A stretch of DNA of 37,526 nt from Culturomica sp. GTDB lineage: Bacteria > Bacteroidota > Bacteroidia > Bacteroidales > Marinifilaceae. The translations under genes and the position numbers were made by a program. Within the stretch, counting starts at the first letter, position 1; every line of letters starts with the position of its first letter. A model generated the notes under the pieces. It ran no database searches. It saw only the letters and a list, made by a program, of their open reading frames with translations, and was not told the origin of the DNA. Below are positions 1-7,493 of this stretch, in pieces. The stretch covers positions 1-37,526 of the forward strand of contig JAISHE010000030.1 of NCBI GenBank assembly GCA_031262745.1, given 5' to 3'.

Positions 1-246
1 TCGGGTAGCGACCACCGCGCCAAACCTGCGGGCGTTCAGGGAGCAGTGGTGAAGTGGATAGTTAGCGACACGCCTCCAAGCGGCATAGATGTTTTCACCC
101 ATTCCGCCTTAGATACCAAATCGCCCATAACATTGGAGTTCACCGAGCAGGAACGCAGTAAGTTGGTCTATTTTGCCCTCGCTTGGCAGAACACCAAAGG
201 CGAGATGGGACATTTCGGCGAGATACAAAGCAGCGTGGTGCCGTAG
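1..246 (+). CDS. C-terminal fragment of a conserved hypothetical protein (5' end outside window)
   Basis: The frame is open from the first base and ends at TAG 244-246, so at least 81 C-terminal residues are present and the true start lies upstream; the GTG codons at 46 and 49 are internal. The fragment has a run like SALDTKSPITLEF followed by RSKLVYFALAWQNTKGEMG and ends in GEIQSSVVP. From memory this resembles the C-terminal, fibronectin-III-like end of Bacteroidota hypothetical proteins of about 200 residues that end in GPWSEIVSAIIP-like sequence. No function is known to me. Codon use is richer in G/C than the fts genes downstream. A probable terminator follows at 333-362, which separates it from ftsQ. 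Family recognition is by recall only. Confidence 0.7.
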   Translation, partial: SGSDHRAKPAGVQGAVVKWIVSDTPPSGIDVFTHSALDTKSPITLEFTEQERSKLVYFALAWQNTKGEMGHFGEIQSSVVP

Positions 247-332
247 ACTTTAGAGATTAGAGTGTAGAGTGTAGCAGATGGACTTTTGTCCGAGCGGATT
301 AAACTTTTTTTAGTAAGTGTTTGAGGTTTATG

Positions 333-362
333 AAGCAAGAACAATGTTCATCTGCTTTTTTT
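333..362 (+). terminator. Probable Rho-independent terminator of the upstream partial gene
   Basis: AAGCA pairs with TGCTT and the inner GAAC pairs with GTTC around an AAT loop, with a small internal bulge. The stem is followed directly by a run of seven T. It lies 87 bp past the stop of the fragment at the left edge. The stem is short and interrupted, so the call is moderate. Confidence 0.45.
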
Positions 363-378
363 GTGGGCGTATAAATTA

Positions 379-400
379 ACAATGGGTTTAAACCCATTGT
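379..400. repeat. Perfect 22-bp palindrome
   Basis: The arm ACAATGGGTTT is followed immediately by its exact reverse complement, with no spacer. It is part of the repeat cluster and sits after a GGGCGTATAAATTA sequence. Confidence 0.7.
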
Positions 401-423
401 CAAAATCCCTTGCCGAGAGAGGG

Positions 424-452
424 TTTTCGGGCGTATGCCATACGCCCGAAAA
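424..452. repeat. Perfect palindrome with GGGCGTATG core
   Basis: The arm TTTTCGGGCGTATG (424-437) is followed by a single C (438) and its exact reverse complement (439-452). The core GGCGTATG...CATACGCC is also found in the palindrome at 37060-37086. The flanking T and A runs would let it act as a bidirectional terminator-like hairpin, but it more likely belongs to a dispersed repeat family. Confidence 0.75.
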
Positions 453-498
453 ATTAACAATGGATTGAAATGCCCCAACAATGTCGCCAACCCTCGTC

Positions 499-572
499 GG
501 GGCAACCCTTGTGGTTGCCCTATTGTTATTTCGGACAACCACAACATTTTGGGCAACCACAAGGGTTGCCCC
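499..572. repeat. 22-bp perfect inverted repeat pair
   Basis: The 22 bases at 499-520 (beginning GGGGCAACCCTTG) recur as an exact reverse complement at 551-572, with a 30-bp spacer. Each copy is itself a hairpin (GGGCAACC and GGTTGCCC around about 5 bases), so the pair can form either one long cruciform or two small ones. Confidence 0.75.
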
Positions 573-635
573 TACTATGCTGCCTACGGCAGCTATATAC
601 GCCCGTACATATATATTTTTCTTATTACTACTTAA

Positions 636-669
636 TTTGCTGAAAATTGGAGTATTTTATGTACTTTTG
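636..669 (+). promoter_or_regulatory. Predicted Bacteroides-type promoter of the ftsQ operon
   Basis: TTTG at 636-639 and TACTTTTG at 662-669 match the Bacteroidota -33 (TTTG) and -7 (TAnnTTTG) elements with a 22-bp spacer, near the usual spacing. Transcription would start near 676. This puts ATG 481 and ATG 577 upstream of the message and supports the TTG start at 721 for ftsQ. It is a motif match only. Confidence 0.5.
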
Positions 670-720
670 CACGGGTTATACAACAATAGTTTCCTCTTTG
701 TTCGCAAGTTTAATAATACA

Positions 721-1449
721 TTGAAAACCACAACCTTTTATATATTACTTTCAAGTTTATCGGTATACTTGATAATTGTATTTACCTTTGTGGGAATTGA
801 AAAAGGTAAGCAAAGGTGTGGCGATATGTATGTGAAAATAAAAGATGCCGAAGAAAATTCTTTTGTTGACAAATTTGATGTGGAAAGGTTGATACGCAAC
901 GGATACGGAGAAATTTTAAATGTGAGCGCAGATAGCATTGATAGAAATAGGATAGAGCAGGTGTTGACAAATAATTCTGCTATAAAATCAGCTCAGGTGT
1001 ATGTGGGTTTGGACGGTTCTTTTCATGTGGATATAACGCAGCGTCGACCGATTTTAAGAGTTGTTTCCGGAGAAAAGAGTTACTATATTGATGAAGACGG
1101 TAGCATTATGCCGTTGTCGCGTAAGTATACGGCTCGTGTGGTTGTGGCTGTCGGAAAGATAAGCGACCGTTTTGCAACTTCCGTATTATATCCTTTTGTG
1201 GTTTCTTTGAAAGAGGATGAGTTGTGGAACTCTTACGTGGAACAGATTGTTGTGAACAGTGAAGATGATATTAGACTTGTGCCTAAGGTAGGAAATTTTA
1301 CAATTCTTATGGGAGGATTGGAAAACAGTGGGAATAAACTTGACAAATTGAGGCTTTTCCTAAAAAAGGGTACGGAACAAAAAGGGTGGAACACATATAA
1401 AGAAATTAATTTAAAGTTCGAAAAACAAATAGTTTGTGTTAGGAAATAA
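721..1449 (+). CDS. ftsQ: Cell division protein FtsQ (DivIB family)
   Basis: Bitopic divisome protein that links cytoplasmic and periplasmic division machinery. From the TTG at 721 the product is 242 residues: a short cytoplasmic N-terminus, one membrane segment (about residues 5-24, FYILLSSLSVYLIIVFTFVG), then a POTRA-like region (VERLIRNGYGEILNVSADSIDRNRIEQVL) and the beta domain containing VDITQRRPILRVVS...YYIDEDGSIMPLS, typical of Bacteroidota FtsQ. The open frame extends upstream to 481, but that part is translated palindromic repeat and precedes the predicted promoter. No ATG lies between the promoter and the membrane segment, so TTG 721 is preferred; the length then fits the family (about 240-250 residues). 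ftsA begins 11 bp downstream. The usual upstream neighbour murC is absent here. The family is secure; the start is inferred. Confidence 0.8.
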   Translation: MKTTTFYILLSSLSVYLIIVFTFVGIEKGKQRCGDMYVKIKDAEENSFVDKFDVERLIRNGYGEILNVSADSIDRNRIEQVLTNNSAIKSAQVYVGLDGSFHVDITQRRPILRVVSGEKSYYIDEDGSIMPLSRKYTARVVVAVGKISDRFATSVLYPFVVSLKEDELWNSYVEQIVVNSEDDIRLVPKVGNFTILMGGLENSGNKLDKLRLFLKKGTEQKGWNTYKEINLKFEKQIVCVRK

Positions 1450-1460
1450 AAGATTACGTT

Positions 1461-2615
1461 ATGGAATTGACGGCAGCATTAGATATAGGAAGCGATAAGA
1501 TTGTGATGGCAATCGGCGAGGAACGACAGGATGGCACTTGCATCTTGAAAGGGATGAAAATGATTGCTTCCGGAGGAGTGGAAAAAGGTGTGGTTACGGA
1601 TTTCGGTAAAGTTCATTCGTATGTTCATTATCTTTTGAAGGAATTGGATAAGGAAAGGCAAGTTGTAAGTGTGAATGTGATGTTGCCTTATTCTACTCTG
1701 CAAGTCAGCGAACATAAAATAACAGTGCCGGTTCAGCGCAAGACGGTGAAAGAAAGTGATATCGACAGGGCGGAGACCAAGTGTCGCGAAATGATTGCAG
1801 CACGTTCTGAGGAGTTGATAGACATAACTCCTGTGGCTTTTTACGTTGATAGAAGTAAATACACGTTGCAACCGCTCGGTTCGCCGGCGAAAGATCTTGA
1901 GGTGCGTTTTCGTGCTTATAAAGCCGACAAGGGATATTTGAACGAGTTAAAAAGTATATTTTCGGAAGTCGGTATTGAGGACATACGTTTTTATCCTCCT
2001 CCAACGGCTTATATGCAGGCACTTGATGTGGATGACGACAGTCATTTTGTTTTGGTGGATATGGGTGCATCACATACGAGTATTATCATGTTTCATAACG
2101 GTTTGCCGGTTAGAGAAGCCACTTTGCCGCTTGGTACGGACACTGTGGACAGAGATATTGCAGCGGCTTTTCAAATTACGGATTTCGCTTTGGCTAAACC
2201 GATTAAACATAAGTACGGCGAAGCAATCCGCTCTATGGGTAGCTACGGGAAGGTGCAGATACCGGAATTAAAAGTTGAGATAAATAGAAAAGATTTATTG
2301 CAAGTGATACAGTGTCGTTTGGAGGAATTGTTGGAAGGTGTTGTTTATCAGTTGCAACAATGGGGATTTACAAAAGAAGGAATTATATATTTGACGGGTA
2401 ACGGCAGTAGTTTGCTACACACAACCGAGCTTTTGAGCCTCATCTCCGGCAATAAAGTGAAGTATGCAAAAGCATTGAATGTGCAGACAGATAATGATGC
2501 GTTGCTTGATAATCGGGCTTGTTTTGGAGTTCTGGGTCTACTCACTTGCAGTGATGACGACACGAGAGAAGAACAAAGCGGTGGTTTAGGTGGTTGGTTT
2601 TCAAAATTGTTTTAA
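1461..2615 (+). CDS. ftsA: Cell division protein FtsA
   Basis: Actin-like ATPase that tethers FtsZ filaments to the inner membrane. The 384-residue product begins with the phosphate-1 motif ALDIGSDKIVMAIGE. The FtsA-specific 1C domain follows in the first half. The phosphate-2 region FVLVDMGASHTSII lies near residues 196-209, and the adenosine-binding region IIYLTGNGSSL near 308-318. The last residues, GGLGGWFSKLF, look like a short amphipathic membrane-targeting helix. The second glycine of the usual LTGGG is Asn here. The protein is slightly short compared with the 400-plus residues common in the phylum. It sits 11 bp after ftsQ, and its stop is one base from the first ftsZ start, so translation is probably coupled. 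Confidence 0.93.
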   Translation: MELTAALDIGSDKIVMAIGEERQDGTCILKGMKMIASGGVEKGVVTDFGKVHSYVHYLLKELDKERQVVSVNVMLPYSTLQVSEHKITVPVQRKTVKESDIDRAETKCREMIAARSEELIDITPVAFYVDRSKYTLQPLGSPAKDLEVRFRAYKADKGYLNELKSIFSEVGIEDIRFYPPPTAYMQALDVDDDSHFVLVDMGASHTSIIMFHNGLPVREATLPLGTDTVDRDIAAAFQITDFALAKPIKHKYGEAIRSMGSYGKVQIPELKVEINRKDLLQVIQCRLEELLEGVVYQLQQWGFTKEGIIYLTGNGSSLLHTTELLSLISGNKVKYAKALNVQTDNDALLDNRACFGVLGLLTCSDDDTREEQSGGLGGWFSKLF

Positions 2616-2616
2616 G

Positions 2617-3882
2617 ATGATAGAAACGATAGATACTAATGATTTTGTATCGTTGAAATTACCGATACAACAAGAATCCATAATCAAAGTTGTCGGTGTT
2701 GGCGGTGGCGGTAGCAATGCCGTTAACCACATGTGCCGACTTGGTATTCATGGAGTGGAATTTGTAGTTTGTAATACTGACATACAAGCTTTGAGGCAAA
2801 GTCCCGTGAAAAATCGTATACAGCTTGGAAAGGTGCTCACGGAAGGCTTGGGAGCAGGTTGCGTTCCCGAAAGAGGACGACAATCGGCTATTGAAAGTAT
2901 GGATTTTATTGATACGCTTCTCAAAGGTAAGACTAAAATGGTGTTTATAACTGCCGGAATGGGCGGTGGCACAGGCACCGGAGCGGCTCCCGAAATTGCC
3001 CGCAAAGCGAAAGAACTCGGTATTCTAACCATAGGCATAGTTACTTTACCTTTCACGTTTGAAGGTAAACGTAAAATGGAGCAAGCGATGGACGGTATTG
3101 ATGACTTGGAACAAAATGTGGATGCACTGCTCATTATTCAAAACGATAAGTTGAAAGATATTTACGGCGATTTGAACCTTTCTAAGGCTTTTGCAATGGC
3201 TGATAATGTTTTGGCAATTGCAGCAAAGAGTATTGCCGAAATCATCACTTTTAGGGGCTACGTGAATGTAGACTTTGCCGATGTTGACGGAGTTATGCGT
3301 AATAGTGGGGTGGCACTAATGGGTGCAGCGGAAGCGGAAGGTAGCGACAGGGCAAGCGTCGCTTTGCATGATGCACTTATTTCACCTTTGCTAAACAGTC
3401 ATGATATAACAGGAGCTTCAAATATACTTGTTAATATGCTTTACGGTGATAAAGAAGTAACTATGGATGAAGTTACTCACATTACTACCGGTTTGCAGGC
3501 AAAAATGGGTGGTGGAGGAAACGTGATTTGGGGTACCGGAAGAGATGAAAGTTTGGGAGATAAATTACGTGTTGCAGTGATTGCGGTAGGTTTCAACCGT
3601 AATAGCCGTAAAGCGGACGTTGCTAAGGAAGAAGAACCGAAATATAAGGAAAGTACTCCGTTTAAAATTGAAGAGATACCGGAAGAATTGGAATTGGTAG
3701 CGATTAATACGGCTGCAATAGAAGAGAAAGCTCGCATACAGCGAGAAAAGATGAAATCGAAACCCAAAGTAACGAAACCTAAAACCGGTAAGAATGAATT
3801 ACCCGATGTGGATAGTTGGTTTAAAGGTAAATTAGGAGGATTTTTTGATAGGGAAAACGAAAAAGACACAGATTTAAAGTGA
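2617..3882 (+). CDS. ftsZ: Cell division protein FtsZ, first of two tandem paralogues
   Basis: Tubulin-like GTPase that forms the Z ring. ATG 2617 (421 residues) is chosen because it lies one base after the ftsA stop; the upstream codon at 2590 falls inside ftsA. The nucleotide-binding elements are intact: VGVGGGGSNAVNHM (27-39), NTDIQAL, GLGAGCVPE, and the tubulin signature GMGGGTGTGAAP (114-125). The T7 catalytic loop NVDFADV has N217, D219 and D222. After the core comes a charged linker, then LPDVDSWFKGKLGGFFDREN (395-414). The canonical FtsZ C-terminal peptide (PAF.RR-like) is missing. The aromatic/basic tail could be amphipathic. By eye the core is about half identical to the next gene's product. 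Both look GTPase-competent; division of labour is inference. Confidence 0.93.
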   Translation: MIETIDTNDFVSLKLPIQQESIIKVVGVGGGGSNAVNHMCRLGIHGVEFVVCNTDIQALRQSPVKNRIQLGKVLTEGLGAGCVPERGRQSAIESMDFIDTLLKGKTKMVFITAGMGGGTGTGAAPEIARKAKELGILTIGIVTLPFTFEGKRKMEQAMDGIDDLEQNVDALLIIQNDKLKDIYGDLNLSKAFAMADNVLAIAAKSIAEIITFRGYVNVDFADVDGVMRNSGVALMGAAEAEGSDRASVALHDALISPLLNSHDITGASNILVNMLYGDKEVTMDEVTHITTGLQAKMGGGGNVIWGTGRDESLGDKLRVAVIAVGFNRNSRKADVAKEEEPKYKESTPFKIEEIPEELELVAINTAAIEEKARIQREKMKSKPKVTKPKTGKNELPDVDSWFKGKLGGFFDRENEKDTDLK

Positions 3883-3887
3883 AAAAT

Positions 3888-5018
3888 ATGTTTGACGGAC
3901 TGATAAATTTTAATCTGGAAGAAACTTCACCGGCGATGATAAAAGTGATTGGTGTTGGCGGTGGCGGCGGTAATGCCGTTGAATATATGTATGCAAAGGG
4001 TATATGTGATGTGGATTTCGTGATTTGTAATACGGATTCACAGATTTTGGAACATTCTCCTATTCCGCATAAGATACAGTTGGGAGCAGCATTGACAGAA
4101 GGACATGGTGCAGGCAATAATCCCGAAATAGGCGCAAAGTCAGCACGAGAAAGTATGGATGAAATAAAATCGCTGCTTTTCAAAAACACGAAAATGGCTT
4201 TTATCACGGCAGCTATGGGCGGCGGAACCGGTACGGGTGCCGCACCGGTTATTGCAAAATGTGCTAAGGAAAACGGTATACTCACGGTGGGAATTGTAAC
4301 TGTTCCTGCTCGTTTTGAGGGTCCCAAACGTCTCAATCAAGCCCGTGAAGGTTTGAGAGAATTGAAGGACAATGTCGATTGTTTGATTGTGATAGACAAT
4401 GAAAGAATAAAAGATCTTTACGGTTCCGAAACGCTTTCTTCCGCATTTGCAAATGCAAATGATATTTTGAATACTGCTGCAAAAGGTATTGCGGAAATAA
4501 TTACGTTACCGGGTTATATCAACGTCGATTTTTCGGATGTTAAGACGGTTATGACTAATAGCGGCGTTGCCGTTATGGGTGCGGCGAAAGCGTCAGGAGT
4601 GGGACGTGCAAAGGAAGCAATAATGAAAGCTTTGGATAGTCCTCTCTTGAATAATAATGATATATGCGGTGCAAAAGATATTCTTTTGAATATCACTTCC
4701 GGCACCGACGAAATCACAATGGATGAAATGACGGAAATAACCTCAATCATAATTAAAAGAGTGGGCGACACTGCAGCTGTGATTTGGGGTGTAGGTACGG
4801 ACGAAAGTTTGGGAGATGCCGTTTCCGTAACGATAATTGCTACCGGTTTTCCGAACAACGACGTAGAAAATTGGGATAAAGATAAAACAGAAAAAAAAGG
4901 CGATGATTTTCTTTTGAAAGCGTCGGAAGTAGCATTAAAACCGGATATTGATGTGAAGGAAGCGGAAGCATTGGAAAAAGTTCCTGCTTTCAATAGGAGG
5001 ACTATCCGGATAAACTAA
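3888..5018 (+). CDS. ftsZ: Cell division protein FtsZ, second tandem paralogue with canonical C-terminal peptide
   Basis: Second complete FtsZ (376 residues from ATG 3888; a GTG at 3879 overlaps the preceding stop and would add three residues). It has VIGVGGGGGNAVEYM (20-34), NTDSQIL, EGHGAGNNPE, the signature AMGGGTGTGAAP (109-120) and the T7 loop NVDFSDVKTVM. Unlike the first copy, it ends in VPAFNRRTIRIN, which fits the conserved C-terminal peptide that binds FtsA and other partners. The linker is short and acidic/basic mixed. The two genes are head-to-tail with only five bases between stop and start, so they are made from the same message. Bacteroidota normally carry one ftsZ, so the pair is unusual. 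Which copy carries the main ring function cannot be read from sequence. Confidence 0.93.
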   Translation: MFDGLINFNLEETSPAMIKVIGVGGGGGNAVEYMYAKGICDVDFVICNTDSQILEHSPIPHKIQLGAALTEGHGAGNNPEIGAKSARESMDEIKSLLFKNTKMAFITAAMGGGTGTGAAPVIAKCAKENGILTVGIVTVPARFEGPKRLNQAREGLRELKDNVDCLIVIDNERIKDLYGSETLSSAFANANDILNTAAKGIAEIITLPGYINVDFSDVKTVMTNSGVAVMGAAKASGVGRAKEAIMKALDSPLLNNNDICGAKDILLNITSGTDEITMDEMTEITSIIIKRVGDTAAVIWGVGTDESLGDAVSVTIIATGFPNNDVENWDKDKTEKKGDDFLLKASEVALKPDIDVKEAEALEKVPAFNRRTIRIN

Positions 5019-5033
5019 TAATTAAACTAATTA

Positions 5034-6854
5034 ATGGAAAAATTTGAAGCATTGGGTCTCAAAGGGGAGATCTTGAAGGGAATAGCGGATTTAGGATTTG
5101 AGACGCCAAGCCCAATACAGGAAAAAGTAATTCCTGTTATACTAAACGGCGGCGAAGATATCGTTGCACTTGCACAAACCGGCACGGGTAAAACTGCCGC
5201 ATTCGGTTTGCCGCTTTTACAAAGGTTAAATACCGACGTAAATACAACTCAGGTACTTATCCTTAGTCCTACCAGAGAATTGTGTATGCAGATAGGTAAT
5301 GACTTTAAAAATTATGCGAAATATTTGCCGAAGATACGTATTGCATGTGTTTATGGCGGTACCGATATTCGTCGGCAGATACGAGATATTGAACACGGTG
5401 TGCATGTGATTGTTGCAACTCCGGGTAGACTTTGCGACTTGATTAATAGAGATGCGGTCGATATTCAAAATGTTGAACGTATTGTTCTTGATGAAGCCGA
5501 TGAAATGTTGAATATGGGATTTAAGGAAGATTTGAATTATATCCTTGATGAAATTCCTACGAGACAAAATATTTATCTTTTCTCGGCAACCATGCCAAAA
5601 GAGGTAGAGCGTATTGCACGCCACTATTTAAAAAATCCTTTGGAGATTTCAGTAGGTAAGAAAAATCAGGGTGCCGACACGGTTTCGCATCAGTATTATC
5701 AGGTGAGGGCAAAGGATTGTTATGAAACTTTACGTAGAGTCATTGATTGTGCGCCTGATATGTATGCAATTATTTTCACTCGCACTAAGATTGATGCACG
5801 TGAAATTGCTCACAAGTTGCAAAAAGACGGCATTGATTGCGATGCTTTGCACGGCGATCTAAGTCAGAATCAAAGAGATGATGTCATGGCACGGTTTCGG
5901 TCGAAACGTTTGAAAGTTTTGGTGGCAACAGATGTTGCAGCACGCGGTTTGGATGTAGATAATCTCACGCATGTTATTAATTACAATCTACCTGAAGATG
6001 TCGAAAGCTACACTCATCGTAGCGGACGTACCGGCAGAGCAGGCAAGGAAGGTATTTCGGTGGCAATCATTCACTCTAAGGAAACCGGTAAATTACGCCG
6101 AATTGAAAATACGCTTAAAAAGAAGTTTGAATACAAATCGGTTCCGGGCGGAGAAGAAATATGTCGTGCACAATTGATTTATTATGCCGATAAAATTATT
6201 GATTCCGAAGGACATGAAACGTTGACACCTTATGAAGATGAACTATTTGAAAAATTTAATAATCTTACAAAGGAACAACTGATACAGAAGATTGTGTCTT
6301 ACGAATTCGGTAGATTGTTGAAGAAATATGCAAATGTACCGGATCTTAATCTTTCCGAAGATGAACGCAAAGACAACGGCGGAAAAAAGAGCGGTAGAGG
6401 TGAACGTGGAGGCAGACAGGAAAGACAAGAAGATTATACGTTCACGGTTTTTAGTGTGAATGTAGGTAAAGACGACGGATTAACACCCAGAGAATTGATT
6501 GATATAATTAATCAAAACAGCCCTAAACGTAGTTTGGAAATAGGCAGTATACGAATATTAGACAATAAAACAAAATTTGAAGTAGACGTAACCGGAATAG
6601 ATAATTTCCCTAAATATTTTCGCAATGCCGATTATGACGGTTTACCGTTTTTCCTGACGGAAGTAGGTAGAGGAGAAGTTTCTAACAGTGGCAGTGGCAA
6701 TCGAAGCAGAGGTAAAAACAATTTTGGTGGAGGTAGATCCGGTTCCGGTAATAATGGTCGCAAATTTCGCAAAGGCGATGATTCTTTTGGAGGTAGCAAA
6801 AAACGCGACAGAGGTGGTAGTAAAGGTAGAAGTGAAAAGCGCAAGAGGAAGTAA
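5034..6854 (+). CDS. deaD: DEAD-box RNA helicase, CsdA/DbpA-like
   Basis: ATP-dependent RNA helicase, probably for ribosome assembly or mRNA remodelling in the cytoplasm. The 606-residue product carries all helicase motifs: Q motif GFETPSPIQ (21-29), Walker A AQTGTGKT (47-54), PTREL, TPGR, DEAD (153-156), SAT (184-186), ARGLDVDNLTHVINYNLP and HRSGRTGRAG (about 328-337). A DbpA-type RNA-binding domain follows at about 468-540 (YTFTVFSVNVGKDDGLTPREL). The last 55 or so residues are Gly/Ser/Arg/Lys-rich and disordered-looking, as in many CsdA-type helicases. It lies 15 bp after ftsZ and 15 bp before engB, so it is probably in the same operon. The exact subfamily (DeaD, RhlE or DbpA) is uncertain. 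Confidence 0.92.
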   Translation: MEKFEALGLKGEILKGIADLGFETPSPIQEKVIPVILNGGEDIVALAQTGTGKTAAFGLPLLQRLNTDVNTTQVLILSPTRELCMQIGNDFKNYAKYLPKIRIACVYGGTDIRRQIRDIEHGVHVIVATPGRLCDLINRDAVDIQNVERIVLDEADEMLNMGFKEDLNYILDEIPTRQNIYLFSATMPKEVERIARHYLKNPLEISVGKKNQGADTVSHQYYQVRAKDCYETLRRVIDCAPDMYAIIFTRTKIDAREIAHKLQKDGIDCDALHGDLSQNQRDDVMARFRSKRLKVLVATDVAARGLDVDNLTHVINYNLPEDVESYTHRSGRTGRAGKEGISVAIIHSKETGKLRRIENTLKKKFEYKSVPGGEEICRAQLIYYADKIIDSEGHETLTPYEDELFEKFNNLTKEQLIQKIVSYEFGRLLKKYANVPDLNLSEDERKDNGGKKSGRGERGGRQERQEDYTFTVFSVNVGKDDGLTPRELIDIINQNSPKRSLEIGSIRILDNKTKFEVDVTGIDNFPKYFRNADYDGLPFFLTEVGRGEVSNSGSGNRSRGKNNFGGGRSGSGNNGRKFRKGDDSFGGSKKRDRGGSKGRSEKRKRK

Positions 6855-6869
6855 AATTAATAACTAATT

Positions 6870-7472
6870 ATGGATATACACAAGGCGCAGTTTGTAAAGA
6901 GTAGTGCTGATGTGAAAGGTTGTCCGCCTTCCGATCGTCCTGAATATGCTTTTATAGGGCGGTCGAATGTGGGTAAATCTTCACTTATCAACATGCTCAC
7001 CAATCAAAAATCGCTTGCCAAAACGGCTGTAGATCCGGGTAAAACCCGCTTAATCAACCATTTTCTTATCAATGATGATTGGTATATGGTTGATTTGCCG
7101 GGTTATGGTTATGCTCGCACTTCAAAGTCTATGCGTGAGCAGTTTGATAAGATGATTCGCGAATATATTTTGCGCCGTGATAATCTTGTATGCCTTTTTG
7201 TTTTGATTGACAGCAGGCATGAACCTTTGGAGATAGATTTGAAATTCATGGAATGGTTGGGCGAAAACGGAGTACCTTTTGTTATGATTTTCACCAAATC
7301 GGATAAACTTAATGTAACTAAACGTATTGACTGCATTGATAATTACAAAAAAATTATGCTTGAAACGTGGGAAACCACGCCTTTAGCGTTTATAACATCA
7401 TCTGCAAAACGTTTTGGACGTGAAGAATTGCTTGACTACATTGATGAATTAAATTCAACCGTACAACAGTAA
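6870..7472 (+). CDS. engB: Ribosome biogenesis GTPase YsxC/EngB
   Basis: TRAFAC-class GTPase needed for large ribosomal subunit maturation, also historically linked to cell-cycle control. The 200-residue product has G1 GRSNVGKSS (30-38), a G2 threonine in GKTRLINHF, G3 DLPGYG (75-80), G4 TKSD (about 142-145) and G5 SSAKRFG (about 176-182). Length and motif spacing fit the family exactly. It is 15 bp from the helicase gene and 21 bp from xseA, all on the same strand. Placement next to a helicase suggests a ribosome-assembly pair within the division operon (inference). Confidence 0.95.
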   Translation: MDIHKAQFVKSSADVKGCPPSDRPEYAFIGRSNVGKSSLINMLTNQKSLAKTAVDPGKTRLINHFLINDDWYMVDLPGYGYARTSKSMREQFDKMIREYILRRDNLVCLFVLIDSRHEPLEIDLKFMEWLGENGVPFVMIFTKSDKLNVTKRIDCIDNYKKIMLETWETTPLAFITSSAKRFGREELLDYIDELNSTVQQ

Positions 7473-7493
7473 ACTTTTTCTTAGACGGTACTT

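Larger units (their letters stand above)
365..604. repeat. Cluster of palindromic repeats upstream of ftsQ
   Basis: This 240-bp block contains no convincing gene. It is bounded by a 9-bp inverted pair, GGGCGTATA at 365-373 and TATACGCCC at 596-604. Inside are a perfect 22-bp palindrome (379-400), a perfect 14-bp-arm palindrome with a one-base centre (424-452), a 22-bp sequence at 499-520 repeated in exact inverted orientation at 551-572, and a GCTGCC/GGCAGC hairpin (579-593). The phrase AAATTAACAATGG occurs twice (373-385 and 451-463). This looks like a REP/BIME-like or miniature mobile element cluster. A related core occurs near the right end of the window. The six-frame ORF that begins at 481 runs through it by chance. 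Confidence 0.75.

Noticed and set aside
273..356. Long-range inverted repeat AGCAGATG/CATCTGCT as the terminator stem
   Set aside because: The 68-base loop makes it unlikely compared with the local hairpin at 333-362.
299..635. Several short ORFs on both strands in the left repeat cluster
   Set aside because: They overlap each other, consist of palindromic DNA, and have no recognisable protein features.
481..720. Upstream extension of the ftsQ frame (ATG 481 or ATG 577)
   Set aside because: The translated extension is palindromic repeat sequence, lies before the predicted promoter, and would place about 80 unusual residues before the FtsQ membrane segment.
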